Below are positions 24,919-35,210 of a DNA stretch of 64,000 nucleotides, piece by piece. Origin of the DNA: Limnobacter sp. (GTDB taxonomy: Bacteria; Pseudomonadota; Gammaproteobacteria; Burkholderiales; Burkholderiaceae_B); contig JARWZZ010000005.1 of NCBI GenBank assembly GCA_029866125.1, forward strand, positions 1 to 64,000, written 5' to 3'. The notes under the pieces are model-generated. The model worked only from the letters and a program-made list of their open reading frames with translations, had not been told where the DNA came from and did no database searches. Position numbers and translations under genes: made by a program. Position 1 is the stretch's first letter, and every line of letters starts with the position of its first letter.

Positions 24919-26778
24919 ATGACAAAAAAACATGTGAAGGTGCTACGCACCACCTGGCTGGACGGCCCAAGTATATGGACCTACAAACCCGCCATTGAAA
25001 CCCTGCTGGACATTCAAGAATTAGAGCAGTACCCCTCCCATTTACTCCCCGGCTTTACCGACAGACTGATTGCCTACCTTCCCGGCTTGTACGAGCACCA
25101 ATGCGGTGTGGGCGTACCCGGTGGTTTTATTGAGCGTCTGCGCGACGGCACTTACGCCGCCCACATTCTTGAGCACATCACGATAGAGCTGCACAACATG
25201 ATTGGGCAACACGTGAAGTTTGGCAAAGCCCGCATGGCCAGTCAGGAAGGTGTGTACAAAATGGTATTCCACACCACCGACAGGAAGGTGGGCTTGGCTT
25301 GCTTTGAATCAGCCATGCGTTTGCTGCAGGCCTGTATTGATGACCAAGCCTTTGACATGCAAAGTGAGTTGGCCGCCTTGCGCCAAGTGGCCAAACGTCA
25401 TGCCATGGGCGACAGCACACGCCAAATTGTAGAAGCCGCACGCAAGCGGAAAATTCCCGTGTTGAGGATGAACAACAGCAATTTGATCCAGCTGGGGCAA
25501 GGCTACAAGCAGGAGCAGATTTGGGGGGCTGAAACCTCCCGAACCTCTGCGATTGCAGATGGCGTGGCAAGCGATGAAGAACTGACTCGCCAGATTTTGG
25601 GCATGTGCGGTGTGCCCGTGCCTGACGAAGACGAAGTCGCCGATTTGGAAGCCAAAGCCCGCAGCGGTGCGCATGGCCACTTTTACCGACTGCTGATGAT
25701 GAAAGGCCAATTGGTGGCTGCAAGCCAAATATTGAACAATGAGTTGAACAAAAGCCAAGACAAAATCAGCCATGTGGATGTCACCGCGCAGGTGCATGCT
25801 GACATTGTGCGCAACGCCTCCTTGGCCGCCAAGTTGGTGGGGCTTAACATTGCGGGCGTGGATTTGGTGTGCGATCGCATTGATCAAGACTTGAGCAATC
25901 AACGCATGCAGGTGTTGCGACTGGCGTGCCGACCCGACTTAAGCCTACACAGCACCCTGAACAACGAAGATGGCCGCAGCGTGGCGGACATGATCATCGA
26001 CTCCCTGTTCGACGAAAACGAGGACGGACGCATCCCGGTGGTGAGCTACAGCGGCGGGCCTGAAAGCCTTGGGCTGGGCCAAGCCATCCATGCCATGCTG
26101 ACCATGGCTGGGCATAAAACAGCCCTGTCCAGCAAAAAAGGCTTGAACCTGATTGACCATTATGTGGACCATGCGAAAGACATTTCCCAAACCACCAACT
26201 GGTTTGCAGGCCGTCGCTGCTTGATTAGCAAGCAGGTGCAGGCAGCAGTGATGCGGGTGGATGCACTGAGCATTTTGTCCGAAGGCTTGCCATTTGACCG
26301 GTCCAGCGTCGCAGTGTTGACCAGCCTTGGGCCGCGTGAAGGGCTTGAGGAATGGGACATCCTAGACGGCAGCAAACACTTTAATGTGATGCGCACGGCG
26401 GTGGATGTGGTGCTTTCAAATGGCTGCGCGGTGCTGAATGCCGATGACGTGGGCCTACTGCCTATTGCCAAATTGTGCGACGGCGAGGTGATCTGGTTTG
26501 CCAGTTCGCCTGAAAATGGCATTCTGCAAGAGCACTTCCGCCAAGGGGGTCGCGCAGTTTACCTGCTGGACGGTATGATTCATTATCAGACGGGAACAGG
26601 GGCCAGCACCCGCCTTATTTCAATGTCCAGTTTCAAAGGGCTGCTGTCTGCTGAAGGTGCCATGGCTGCGATTGCAGCGGCATGGGCATTGAATGTAACG
26701 CCAGAGCTTATCCATGCAAGCTTGGCTTTTTATCTAGAAAAAGGATGGGCGAAGAACCCATCGAATCAGAGAGTGTAA
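24919..26778 (+). CDS. CphA' : cyanophycin synthetase paralogue lacking ATP-site motifs
   Basis: A 619-residue relative of cyanophycin synthetase, about 240 shorter than the full enzyme next to it. The N-terminal domain (LEHITIELHNMIGQ) and part of the central fold are present, but the ATP-grasp segment is shortened by roughly 70 residues and lacks the [11 protein letters not shown] region. The Mur-ligase P-loop is replaced by SYSGGPESLGLG. It therefore looks non-catalytic, or altered. Such CphA' genes paired with cphA are known in betaproteobacteria. Its stop is 2 bp before the cphA start, so both are made together, perhaps as a complex. The ATG at 24919 is used; a TTG at 24901 is possible. 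Confidence 0.75.
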   Translation: MTKKHVKVLRTTWLDGPSIWTYKPAIETLLDIQELEQYPSHLLPGFTDRLIAYLPGLYEHQCGVGVPGGFIERLRDGTYAAHILEHITIELHNMIGQHVKFGKARMASQEGVYKMVFHTTDRKVGLACFESAMRLLQACIDDQAFDMQSELAALRQVAKRHAMGDSTRQIVEAARKRKIPVLRMNNSNLIQLGQGYKQEQIWGAETSRTSAIADGVASDEELTRQILGMCGVPVPDEDEVADLEAKARSGAHGHFYRLLMMKGQLVAASQILNNELNKSQDKISHVDVTAQVHADIVRNASLAAKLVGLNIAGVDLVCDRIDQDLSNQRMQVLRLACRPDLSLHSTLNNEDGRSVADMIIDSLFDENEDGRIPVVSYSGGPESLGLGQAIHAMLTMAGHKTALSSKKGLNLIDHYVDHAKDISQTTNWFAGRRCLISKQVQAAVMRVDALSILSEGLPFDRSSVAVLTSLGPREGLEEWDILDGSKHFNVMRTAVDVVLSNGCAVLNADDVGLLPIAKLCDGEVIWFASSPENGILQEHFRQGGRAVYLLDGMIHYQTGTGASTRLISMSSFKGLLSAEGAMAAIAAAWALNVTPELIHASLAFYLEKGWAKNPSNQRV

Positions 26779-26780
26779 AC

Positions 26781-29372
26781 ATGATTGTTGAACGCGTCCG
26801 TGCCCTAAGAGGCCCCAATCTGTGGAACCGCACCACTTGCCTAGAAGCCCAAGTGTTTTGCGAGGCTGATGAGCGTTCCTACCCCAATCAATCCGACCTT
26901 GAGATCGCGATCCGCAGCTACTTTCCTCATGTGGGGCCATGGCGCTCAACGGGCAATTTGGAAGAGTTGTCGCTTGCGCATTTTGTAGGCCGTGTGTGCT
27001 TGAAGCTGCAAACCGAAGCAGGGTCACCGGTTACTTTTATGCACATCGCGGCCAGCCTGAAAGACGGCTACTACCGCATTGTGGTGCAGTACGATGAAGA
27101 GGATTTGGCCAAAAAAGCCTTCGACACCGCACTGGAATTGGTCAACGCGGCCCGCGAAGGCAAGCCCTATGATTTGGGCCCTTCATTGGCCGAAATGATA
27201 GAGCTTTACGACGACATCAAACTGGGCCCCAGCACCAACTCGATTGTGCAGGCGGCTGTGCGCAGGGGCATCCCTTACCGCCGTTTGACGCAAGGCAGTT
27301 TGGTGCAGTTTGGTTGGGGCGTGAAGCAGCGCCGCATTCAAGCCGCTGAAATTGACACCACCTCCGCCATTTCTGAAGCGATCGCGCAGGACAAAGACCT
27401 GACCAAAAACCTGTTGCATGCTGCGGGCATACCTGTGCCTGAAGGCCGCTTGTGCGAAACCTTTGAAGAGGCAGTGGACACATTCAAAGCCTTGGGTGGC
27501 GCAGTGGCAGTCAAACCCAGCGATGGCAACCAAGGCAAAGGCGTTACAGTCAATGTGCTGGACGAAGGCCACCTGCGGGTTGCGTTTGATGCGGCCAAGC
27601 AATACGGCAACGGCATACCGATTGTGGAACGCTTTATACCCGGACACGACTATCGCTTTTTGGTGGTGGGCAACCAATTGGTTGCTGCTGCCCGCCGTGA
27701 GCCGCCCAATGTGGTGGGTGATGGTGTGCACACCGTGCGTGAGCTGGTTGAAATCGAAAACAAAGACCCACGCCGAGGCGAAGGCCATGGCTCGGCTTTG
27801 ACCAAAATGAAAATCGACACCATTGCGGTGGCCCGTATTCAAAAGCAAGGCTTGGAGCCTGATTCCGTACCCGCCAAAGGCGTGCGAGTGGTGTTGCGCA
27901 ACAATGCGAACTTGAGTACCGGTGGCACTGCCACCGATGTCACCGATTCAGTCCACCCCTTGATGGCAGCCAAAGTAGTACAAGCTGCACAACAAATTGG
28001 CATTGATATTTGCGGCGTGGATGTGGTGTGCGAGCGGGTGGACATACCCATGCACGAGCAAGGCGGCGGTATTGTGGAAGTGAATGCTGCGCCCGGTTTG
28101 CGCATGCATTTGGAGCCCTCTTATGGCCGTGGCCGTGATGTGGGCGAGGCTGTGATTCAAACCATGTACGGCCCTGACAACAATGGCCGCATACCCTTGG
28201 TGGCAGTCACCGGCACCAATGGCAAAACCACCACGGTGCGATTGGTGTCGCATATTTTGCGCCACCAAGGCCTAACGGTGGGTTACACAGGCACCGAAGG
28301 CGTGTATGTGGCGGACCACCAGTTGGACACCGGCGATTGCAGTGGCCCCAAAAGCGCCACCAAGGTATTGATGCACCCCGACTGCGAAGCTGCGGTGCTG
28401 GAATGCGCACGGGGCGGCATGTTGCGTGAGGGCATTGGTTTTGACCTGTGCGATGTGGCGATTGTGACCAACATTGGCGAAGGCGACCATTTGGGCCTGA
28501 ACTTCATCGACAGCGTAGAAGACCTGGCGCTGCTGAAAAGCGTGATTATTCAAAACGTAAACCCCAAGGGCTTGGCGGTGTTGAATGCGGATGATGCACA
28601 TTGCGTAGAAATGGCCCGTCGCAGCCCCGGTACGGTGATGTTTTTCTCCACACAAATCGACAGCAAGATTATTGCTGTGCACCGCGCACAAGGCCGCCCC
28701 ACCTGCGGCTTGGTGGGTGAGCCGGGCAAGCAGGAAATCCGCTTGTCATTACATGGTAAAGACCACCTTTTCCCGCTGAAAGACATACCCGTCACCGAAA
28801 ACGGTTTGTTTGATTTTCAGGTGGGTAACGTAATGTGCGCCATTGCAGCCTGCGTGCAATTGAATGTACCCACTGACATTATTGTGGATGCTTTGAAGCA
28901 CTTTGATGCGGACGCGCAATCAGTGCCCGGCCGCTTTAACCGCTTCAAACACAAAGGCGGTTTGGTGATTGCTGATTACGGCCACAACCCGGACGCGATT
29001 GCCGCCTTGGTTAAAACACTAACCAAAGTGCCCGCAAAAACCAGACGCATCGTATTAAGCGCAGCGGGCGACCGCAGGGATGTGGACATCATCGAGCAAG
29101 GCCGTATTGCAGGTGGCTTTTTTGACGACATTATTTTGTTTGAAGACGCTTGCCAGCGTGGCCGGGAGGATGGTGAAACATTCAAGCTGTTGCAATCAGG
29201 TATTGCTCAGTCTGAAAGCCGTCCAGCAGGGCAGAACGTGGCTACTCTACGCGGTGAATTCAATGCAATTCAAACCGCGCTGGATGCCGCTGGCGAAGGC
29301 GATGTCACCCTGGTGCTGGTTGATCAGGTAAACGAAGCGCTGGAGTATTTGGCGAAAAACTGTAAAAACTAA
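26781..29372 (+). CDS. cphA: Cyanophycin synthetase CphA
   Basis: An 863-residue enzyme that builds cyanophycin (multi-L-arginyl-poly-L-aspartate) with ATP, adding Asp to the backbone and Arg to its side chain. Three parts are visible: an N-terminal domain ([13 protein letters not shown] helix region), an ATP-grasp domain with [14 protein letters not shown] (about 243-256), and a Mur-ligase-like domain with P-loop GTNGKTT (478-484) and YTGTEGVYV. The ATG at 26781 follows the CphA' stop by 2 bp; the open frame upstream overlaps CphA' and is not used. The 3' end overlaps senA by 4 bp on the opposite strand. No cyanophycinase is present in the window. Confidence 0.9.
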   Translation: MIVERVRALRGPNLWNRTTCLEAQVFCEADERSYPNQSDLEIAIRSYFPHVGPWRSTGNLEELSLAHFVGRVCLKLQTEAGSPVTFMHIAASLKDGYYRIVVQYDEEDLAKKAFDTALELVNAAREGKPYDLGPSLAEMIELYDDIKLGPSTNSIVQAAVRRGIPYRRLTQGSLVQFGWGVKQRRIQAAEIDTTSAISEAIAQDKDLTKNLLHAAGIPVPEGRLCETFEEAVDTFKALGGAVAVKPSDGNQGKGVTVNVLDEGHLRVAFDAAKQYGNGIPIVERFIPGHDYRFLVVGNQLVAAARREPPNVVGDGVHTVRELVEIENKDPRRGEGHGSALTKMKIDTIAVARIQKQGLEPDSVPAKGVRVVLRNNANLSTGGTATDVTDSVHPLMAAKVVQAAQQIGIDICGVDVVCERVDIPMHEQGGGIVEVNAAPGLRMHLEPSYGRGRDVGEAVIQTMYGPDNNGRIPLVAVTGTNGKTTTVRLVSHILRHQGLTVGYTGTEGVYVADHQLDTGDCSGPKSATKVLMHPDCEAAVLECARGGMLREGIGFDLCDVAIVTNIGEGDHLGLNFIDSVEDLALLKSVIIQNVNPKGLAVLNADDAHCVEMARRSPGTVMFFSTQIDSKIIAVHRAQGRPTCGLVGEPGKQEIRLSLHGKDHLFPLKDIPVTENGLFDFQVGNVMCAIAACVQLNVPTDIIVDALKHFDADAQSVPGRFNRFKHKGGLVIADYGHNPDAIAALVKTLTKVPAKTRRIVLSAAGDRRDVDIIEQGRIAGGFFDDIILFEDACQRGREDGETFKLLQSGIAQSESRPAGQNVATLRGEFNAIQTALDAAGEGDVTLVLVDQVNEALEYLAKNCKN

Positions 29373-30637
29373 ATTTTGCAGGTTCTAAAACCAGAAAGCA
29401 CATCCCGTCGGTCTGGCTGAAAAAAGTTGCGGTATTTGGGGTGCTTCATGTGATATGAGGCAGCCCAGCTACCCCCCTTGAGCACCTTGCGGTCGTGGAA
29501 CCAAGGCTTGGAATAATCCTGATAAGGGTGCATTTCAAAGTCACTTGGATTTCCACAGTAGGGCAAAAACGTGTTGGCGGTCCACTCCCACACCTCGCCC
29601 CACACCATGCCCGGTGTACTTTGCATTGCACTCAACTGTGCTGCATTGGGTTCAGCTGCATGGAGTTCAACCGCATATTCCCATTCTGCTTCGGTAGGCA
29701 AGCGCCGCCCAGCCCAAGCGCAGTAGGCCTGCGCATCGTCCCAACTCACGTTGCTGGCGGCAGCATTCATGTCCAAAAGCGTACCGGGCCCTGTCGATGT
29801 ACCTGTGCTCCAAGTATTCCACCACTGGCCTTCCCGGAATTCAATGCCCACTGGCAATGGGTTGGAGGTGGCTTGCGCAAACGCCAAGTAGTGCTGCCAA
29901 CTCACAGGCTGTGAATCCATTTCGAAGGCATGGATGTGGACGCTGTGCCCCGGCAACTCATTGTCAAAAGCAAAGCCTTGGCCTTTCCAGCCAAGAAAAT
30001 GATCACCACTGGGCAGGCTTATTTGTACGGTGGGTGTGCGGTTTTGGCTCAAAGCGGTCAGCTGCGCAAAACCCGACAATTCAGGACGCAGCGGAATATT
30101 CAACATTTTTGCCATGAACACGGCGGCTTCGTTGTGCATTTGTTCATGAAAAACACTCAGACGAAAAAAGTACAACTCTTGGTCTGTTGCGTGTGCAGGG
30201 TCCAGTGTTTGAAGTAGCTTGAGGTTGTCATTCAAACTGGATTCCAAGTAAGCACGGGTGCCTTCCAAGTTGGGCAAACCAATGTCCCAGCGGCGCTCAT
30301 GGGCAATCAGACTGGAGTCCAAGCGCCAATCCGAGTCGGGCAAACGGGAAGGCAACCGGTTTATGGTAGTGGCACACTGTGTACCCAGATTCCATTGCGG
30401 GTTGCGGCTTAACCACCAGTCTTGAAACCAGGCCACATGGCAAAGCTCCCAAAGCGGTGGGTTCAGCTCTGCCCCCTGAGGCACTATGCACTCAGTGCCC
30501 AAGGCAGACACATAATCCTCCAACAACCCCAAGGTTCGCTGGCGAGTTTCCTGCAGCAAACGAAACAATTCGGTGGCGCAGGCAAACCGTGCAGCACTCA
30601 AAATTGCGGGAGGAATGGTGTTCAAGTGGGGCAACAT
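29369..30637 (-). CDS. senA: SenA, selenoneine synthase (EgtB-like)
   Basis: A 422-residue non-heme iron enzyme of the EgtB superfamily. The N-terminal DinB-like domain carries the likely iron ligands His67 ([10 protein letters not shown]) and His164/His168 ([10 protein letters not shown]). The C-terminal FGE-sulfatase domain shows [10 protein letters not shown] (311-320), [16 protein letters not shown] and GFRTC. EgtB joins hercynine to a thiol; SenA joins hercynine to a selenosugar. The SenA call rests on the adjacent senB and senC, which form the described senABC arrangement, here with senA divergent. An ergothioneine-type EgtB cannot be excluded from the protein alone. Confidence 0.82.
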   Translation of the reverse strand: MLPHLNTIPPAILSAARFACATELFRLLQETRQRTLGLLEDYVSALGTECIVPQGAELNPPLWELCHVAWFQDWWLSRNPQWNLGTQCATTINRLPSRLPDSDWRLDSSLIAHERRWDIGLPNLEGTRAYLESSLNDNLKLLQTLDPAHATDQELYFFRLSVFHEQMHNEAAVFMAKMLNIPLRPELSGFAQLTALSQNRTPTVQISLPSGDHFLGWKGQGFAFDNELPGHSVHIHAFEMDSQPVSWQHYLAFAQATSNPLPVGIEFREGQWWNTWSTGTSTGPGTLLDMNAAASNVSWDDAQAYCAWAGRRLPTEAEWEYAVELHAAEPNAAQLSAMQSTPGMVWGEVWEWTANTFLPYCGNPSDFEMHPYQDYSKPWFHDRKVLKGGSWAASYHMKHPKYRNFFQPDRRDVLSGFRTCKI

Positions 30638-30746
30638 GGCTTATGGCTCAATACGGGTACTACAATGGTTCACGGCAGTGTGGCTTACAGGGTTACTTGC
30701 TTTACTATTCATAGATTAAACCAAAACCAGCCTGTGGAATTCTATT

Positions 30747-31745
30747 GTGGTCAAACCCAGTCTTGTGATTGTAAGCCCAGCCTTGGCAGATTCAAACAAT
30801 GGCAATTGGCAAACAGCCAAGCGTTGGTCAGATTTGCTGCTTGATCACTATTCCAGCCGGATCATCAAACACTGGCCTGACTCTCAAAACACCCAGAATG
30901 ATTCAATCATGCTGGCTTTGCATGCGCGCAGGTCAGCTGACTCTATCCACGCTTGGGCGGCCCAGAAAGGATTCAAATCGGATTGCCCTGGGCTGGTAGT
31001 CGCATTGACTGGCACAGACTTGTACCGCGACATACACACCCATGCTGAGGCGATGGAAAGCTTGCGTTTGGCCGGGCAATTGATTGTGCTACAAAGCAAG
31101 GCAATGGATGCGGTGCCTTTGGAGTTTCGGCACAAGGCCCATGTGGTGTACCAGTCCACATCGGCAATGCCAAGCATCACCGACAAAGGCCAAACACTGA
31201 ATGTGTTGATGGTGGGGCATTTGCGTGAAGAAAAAATGCCCGAGACCTACCTGCGGGCCGCGTTGATTCTGAAAAATGAAGCGGGAATACTGCTGGAGCA
31301 TGCGGGTGAGGCCTTGGATGAAAAATACGTAGAAATGATTCAACGCACCACATCAGAATGCCCCCACTACCACTGGCTGGGCGGTTTGAGCCATGAACAA
31401 AGCCGCACAAAAATGCAACAGGCTCATATTTTGGTCCATTGCAGCAAAATGGAAGGCGGTGCGCATGTGATTATGGAAGCAGTAAGAAGCGGCACGCCTG
31501 TGCTGGCCAGCCGGATTGACGGCAACGTGGGCATGCTGGGCGAGGATTACTCAGGCTATTTTGAGCTAGACAATGCCGAGCAACTGGCTGCACTTGTGTT
31601 GCAACTGCGAGATGAGTTGAACACCAGCAACAAGGCGGGCCTGAACCATACCCTCCTACAGCAGTCCAAACTTCGCGCGCCCTTGTTTGCACCGGAACAC
31701 GAGCAAACATCTTTGCTGAATGTTTTGAATATGTGCAAGGCGTGA
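30747..31745 (+). CDS. senB: SenB, selenosugar synthase
   Basis: A 332-residue GT-B-type glycosyltransferase-like enzyme. The C-terminal donor-binding region CSKMEGGAHVIMEAVRSG, followed by VLASRIDGNVGMLGEDYSGYF, matches the SenB family, formerly an uncharacterised glycosyltransferase group linked to selD. SenB forms the C-Se bond between selenophosphate and a UDP-sugar, giving a selenosugar for SenA. It starts at a GTG with a weak GGAA upstream, 109 bp from the divergent senA start, and is 47 bp before senC. No signal peptide is present, so it is cytoplasmic. Confidence 0.85.
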   Translation: MVKPSLVIVSPALADSNNGNWQTAKRWSDLLLDHYSSRIIKHWPDSQNTQNDSIMLALHARRSADSIHAWAAQKGFKSDCPGLVVALTGTDLYRDIHTHAEAMESLRLAGQLIVLQSKAMDAVPLEFRHKAHVVYQSTSAMPSITDKGQTLNVLMVGHLREEKMPETYLRAALILKNEAGILLEHAGEALDEKYVEMIQRTTSECPHYHWLGGLSHEQSRTKMQQAHILVHCSKMEGGAHVIMEAVRSGTPVLASRIDGNVGMLGEDYSGYFELDNAEQLAALVLQLRDELNTSNKAGLNHTLLQQSKLRAPLFAPEHEQTSLLNVLNMCKA

Positions 31746-31792
31746 ACAATTGAATCACCTTATTTTTAAAGTCACCACTTTTAAAGCCAACA

Positions 31793-34099
31793 ATGCAAGC
31801 CAGTAATCAACCTGTATTAAGAGACATCGTATTGATCGGCGGCGGCCACAGCCATGTGGGTGTGATCCGCATGTTTGGCATGCAACGTTGGCCCGGCGTG
31901 CGTTTGACGGTTATTTGTACCGACACGCACACCCCCTATTCTGGCATGTTGCCAGGCTATATTTCTGGCCACTACAGCTATGACGATGTGCACATTGACT
32001 TGGGTCGCCTTTGTGCGTTTGCAGGTGCGCGACTTTACAAAGATGAAGTCCTCGGTATAGACCGAGTCAACAAAAAGGTGCTGTGCCGCAACCGCCCACC
32101 CGTGGCCTACGACTCGCTAAGTATCAACATTGGCTCTACCCCGCAAACCGGTGCAGTACCCGGCGCGACTGAGCATTCCATACCCGTTAAACCCATTGGC
32201 CGCTTCAACCAACGTTGGGAAAACCTGCTGAAAAGGGTGACAAACCCCAATCCAGCCCATGTGGGCAAAACCACAATTGCTGTGGTGGGTGGTGGCGCAG
32301 GCGGGGTTGAACTTATCCTTTCCATGCAATTCCGCTTGCGCAATGAATTGAGCAATTCCGGACGGAATGCGGATGATTTGGAATTCCATTTGCTGACTGA
32401 TGCAGAACTGCTACCCACTCACAATGCGGGGGTTCGTCAAACATTCAAATCCGTGTTGGAAAAACGGGGCGTGCGTTTGCACACTCAATCCCGGGTTACG
32501 CAGGTGGATTCCCATCAATTGAGTATTCAATCCACTCAAGGCGAAAGCAAGCGCTTGCAGGCCGATGAAATTATTTGGGTGACTCAAGCAGGCGGCGCTG
32601 CATGGCTTAAAGACACGGGCTTGGAGTTGGATGAGCGCGGTTTTATCAAAGTGCTAGACACCTTGCAGACCACACTGGACCCGTCCATTTTTGCGGCAGG
32701 TGACATTTGCAGCATGGTGAACCACCCACTGGAGAAAGCGGGCGTTTTTGCTGTGCGCATGGGCAAACCCCTCACAGACAACTTGCGACGCCAAGTGGAA
32801 GGCAAGCCGCTGGAAAACTACGCACCACAAATCACATGGTTGGCTTTGATCAGCACAGGTGACAAATATGCGGTGGCCAGCAAAGGCTCAATTGGATTTT
32901 CTGGCGCATGGGTTTGGAAGTGGAAGGACTGGATTGACCAGCGGTTTATGCGCAAGTTTTCTGAGTTTCCAGAGATGAGCTCAAGCAGTGAGCCTGAGAA
33001 TAAACATCAGCTGGCCTTGACCCAAGAAGAATCCCTACAGGCCATTTCCGCGATTGCCATGCGTTGCGGTGGATGTGGGGCCAAGGTAGGTTCCAATGTG
33101 CTTTCGCGAGCCCTGTCTGCTTTGAAGCCAGTGGACCGTGATGACGTGCTGGTGGGCTTGCACGCACCCGATGATGCGGCTGTGGTTAAGGTGCCACCGG
33201 GCAAGGCGATGGTGCACACGGTGGACTTTTTTCGCGCCTTTGTAGACGACCCTTACATTTTTGGCAAAGTGGCAGCCAACCACGCTTTGGGCGATATTTT
33301 TGCGATGGGCGCGGAGGCGCAATCTGCAACTGCGGTGGTGACGGTGCCGCCAGGCTTGGAATCCAAAACCGAGGACTTGCTGTTTCAAATGATGTCCGGC
33401 GCAGTTGAAGTGCTGAACAATGCAGGCTGCGCCTTGGTGGGTGGGCACACGGGCGAGGGCAAAGAATTGGCCTTGGGTTTTGCCATCAACGGTTTGGTGG
33501 ATGAAGACATGTCTGGCGTGATGATCAAAGGGGGAATGCGCCCCGGCGATGCACTCATACTGACCAAACAAATGGGCACAGGCACTTTGTTTGCTGCCTT
33601 GCCGCAAATGAAAGCGAAGGGCCGTTGGATTGATGCAGCTTTAGAATCCATGCAAATCAGCAATCAAAAGGGCGCTGAAATTTTACGTCAATACGGCTCG
33701 AAGGCCTGCACAGATTTAACCGGGTTTGGATTGCTCGGCCATTTGGTGGAAATGACCAAACCTTCCGAGGTGGATGCAGAGCTACACCTGGACGCCCTGC
33801 CCTTGCTACCGGGCGCACTGGAAACGGTGAAGGCAGGTATTGTTAGTTCACTGCAACCTGCGAATGTGCGCTTGCGCAGGGCCATCCGCAATCAAGACCA
33901 ATGGGTGAATGACCCACGTTACCCCTTGATGTTTGACCCTCAAACAGCGGGCGGCTTGTTGGCCTCTGTACCGGGTGATCAAGTGCAAGCTTGCGTGGCT
34001 GCCCTCAAAGCCGCAGGCTACCCGCACACAGCCATTATTGGCCGTGTGTTGCAGCAAAGTGATGTGCTGGAGCCGATTACACTGAAGGCGGGGGCATAA
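31793..34099 (+). CDS. senC: SenC, selenophosphate synthetase fused to an FAD/NAD(P) oxidoreductase
   Basis: A 768-residue fusion. Residues 1-385 are a pyridine-nucleotide-disulfide-type oxidoreductase (nucleotide loop VLIGGGHSHVG; second site AVVGGGAGG; ASIFAAGDI near the end). Residues 423-768 are selenide, water dikinase: RCGGCGAKV supplies Cys428 and Lys431, equivalent to the catalytic Cys/Lys of SelD, with glycine-rich ATP-binding motifs LVGGHTGEGKE and DPQTAGGLLAS. It makes selenophosphate from selenide and ATP. No selA, selB or tRNA-Sec is in the window, supporting a role in selenoneine rather than selenoproteins. The fused reductase may help generate selenide, which is inference. Confidence 0.88.
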   Translation: MQASNQPVLRDIVLIGGGHSHVGVIRMFGMQRWPGVRLTVICTDTHTPYSGMLPGYISGHYSYDDVHIDLGRLCAFAGARLYKDEVLGIDRVNKKVLCRNRPPVAYDSLSINIGSTPQTGAVPGATEHSIPVKPIGRFNQRWENLLKRVTNPNPAHVGKTTIAVVGGGAGGVELILSMQFRLRNELSNSGRNADDLEFHLLTDAELLPTHNAGVRQTFKSVLEKRGVRLHTQSRVTQVDSHQLSIQSTQGESKRLQADEIIWVTQAGGAAWLKDTGLELDERGFIKVLDTLQTTLDPSIFAAGDICSMVNHPLEKAGVFAVRMGKPLTDNLRRQVEGKPLENYAPQITWLALISTGDKYAVASKGSIGFSGAWVWKWKDWIDQRFMRKFSEFPEMSSSSEPENKHQLALTQEESLQAISAIAMRCGGCGAKVGSNVLSRALSALKPVDRDDVLVGLHAPDDAAVVKVPPGKAMVHTVDFFRAFVDDPYIFGKVAANHALGDIFAMGAEAQSATAVVTVPPGLESKTEDLLFQMMSGAVEVLNNAGCALVGGHTGEGKELALGFAINGLVDEDMSGVMIKGGMRPGDALILTKQMGTGTLFAALPQMKAKGRWIDAALESMQISNQKGAEILRQYGSKACTDLTGFGLLGHLVEMTKPSEVDAELHLDALPLLPGALETVKAGIVSSLQPANVRLRRAIRNQDQWVNDPRYPLMFDPQTAGGLLASVPGDQVQACVAALKAAGYPHTAIIGRVLQQSDVLEPITLKAGA

Positions 34100-34103
34100 A
34101 AGA

Positions 34104-34718
34104 ATGTGGGAGGAATTGCGCAGCATTGTGATGACCTGCATGCAGCTTTTTGAGCAGGCACCTGTGCTGTTTTCCATTCTTTACGTGTTGGCGTTTACTG
34201 GCTTGACCGCCTTGTGTTTACCCGGCGCCAGTGTGTTGATGTTGGCTTGTGGTGCTTGCATGGGGTTTACTTGGGGCACGGTGTTGTCCAATCTTGCAAG
34301 TGCCAGCGGTGCGTTACTCACCATGTTGATTGCCCGCTACTTTCTACACGATTGGGTACACAACAAGTGGGGGGGCAAACTAAGCCGACTTAAAAACAGC
34401 TTCCGTCAAGACGAAGTCGCTTGGATGATTAGCTTGCGCCTGGCCCCTGTTGTGCCTTTTGCTGTGTTGAATGGTTTGGTTGGATTGACCAAAATACGCC
34501 CTTGGACGTTTTGGTGGACCAGCTTTGTGGGCATGTTGCCCGGCACCGCGGTGTATGTGTATGCAGGCAGCGCCTTGGGCCAAGTGCAAAAAGCTGAAGA
34601 GCTATGGACGCTGGAAGTGATGCTGGGTTTGGCCGCAATGGCTATTTTGCCTTGGATACTGAAAGGCCTGGAAGCAAAATGGCGTAAAAGCCAAACCGCC
34701 CCAGAGCCTTTTCAATAA
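34104..34718 (+). CDS. VTT-domain (TVP38/TMEM64, DedA-like) membrane protein in the sen operon
   Basis: A 204-residue inner-membrane protein with five to six helices. The re-entrant motif FTGLTALCLPGASVLMLACG and the paired ISLRLAPVVPFAVLNGLVG with SFVGMLPGTAVYVYAGS are diagnostic of the VTT (SNARE-associated) family. It begins 4 bp after senC, so the two are almost surely co-transcribed. DedA relatives are lipid scramblases or transport proteins, and a DedA protein of Cupriavidus metallidurans has been linked to selenite resistance or uptake. A role in selenium entry is therefore an attractive inference. Confidence 0.78.
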   Translation: MWEELRSIVMTCMQLFEQAPVLFSILYVLAFTGLTALCLPGASVLMLACGACMGFTWGTVLSNLASASGALLTMLIARYFLHDWVHNKWGGKLSRLKNSFRQDEVAWMISLRLAPVVPFAVLNGLVGLTKIRPWTFWWTSFVGMLPGTAVYVYAGSALGQVQKAEELWTLEVMLGLAAMAILPWILKGLEAKWRKSQTAPEPFQ

Positions 34719-34734
34719 GGCTTCAGCCTGTCTT

Positions 34735-35178
34735 TTAGTATCGCTTGTACGGCAAAAACTTGCCGCTCATCACAATGCTGACTCTGTCGCCCTTGGGGTC
34801 ATACTCGCGTTTCATGTCCATTGAAAAGTCGATGGCGCTCATAATACCGTCGCCAAACTCTTCGTGAATCAGTTCTTTGAATGTGGTGCCGTACACGCTG
34901 ATCAATTCATAAAAACGATAGATCAACGGGTCTGTTGGCACTGAGGTGGGCAGTGAGCCCTTGTAAGGTGTTTCCTGCAAAATGGCCACTGCCTCTGAAG
35001 GCAGGCTGAGGTACTCACCAATCTTTTTTGCTTCTTCTTCAGTCAAAGTCATTTGACCCAGCAGGGCTGCAGTGGACCATTCTTTGGACTGCCCAACCAC
35101 GGCGGCGCAATCGGCCCATGAGCATTTTTTCTGACGCTTGGCGCTGCGGATCAGTTGTGTAACATCTTCTCGATTCAT
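34735..35178 (-). CDS. cynS: Cyanate hydratase (cyanase)
   Basis: A 147-residue cyanase, converting cyanate and bicarbonate to ammonia and carbon dioxide. The catalytic residues can be aligned with the E. coli enzyme: Arg88 and Glu91 in YRFYELISVYG, and Ser114 in GIMSAIDF. Length matches the family. It ends an apparent leftward operon with a nitrate/cyanate-type ABC transporter just upstream (32 bp gap), so imported cyanate is the likely substrate. Its stop faces the convergent VTT gene. Confidence 0.93.
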   Translation of the reverse strand: MNREDVTQLIRSAKRQKKCSWADCAAVVGQSKEWSTAALLGQMTLTEEEAKKIGEYLSLPSEAVAILQETPYKGSLPTSVPTDPLIYRFYELISVYGTTFKELIHEEFGDGIMSAIDFSMDMKREYDPKGDRVSIVMSGKFLPYKRY

Positions 35179-35210
35179 GATGGACTCCTTTGTTTCAATG
35201 GTTCAGTGGA

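Noticed and set aside
26682..26780. Longer N-terminus for cphA
   Set aside because: It would overlap the CphA' gene in another frame; the ATG at 26781 starts the conserved [13 protein letters not shown] block.
31793..34099. SelD for selenocysteine
   Set aside because: No selA, selB or tRNA-Sec is seen in the window, and the gene is adjacent to senA and senB. A genome-wide check would be needed to exclude a shared role.
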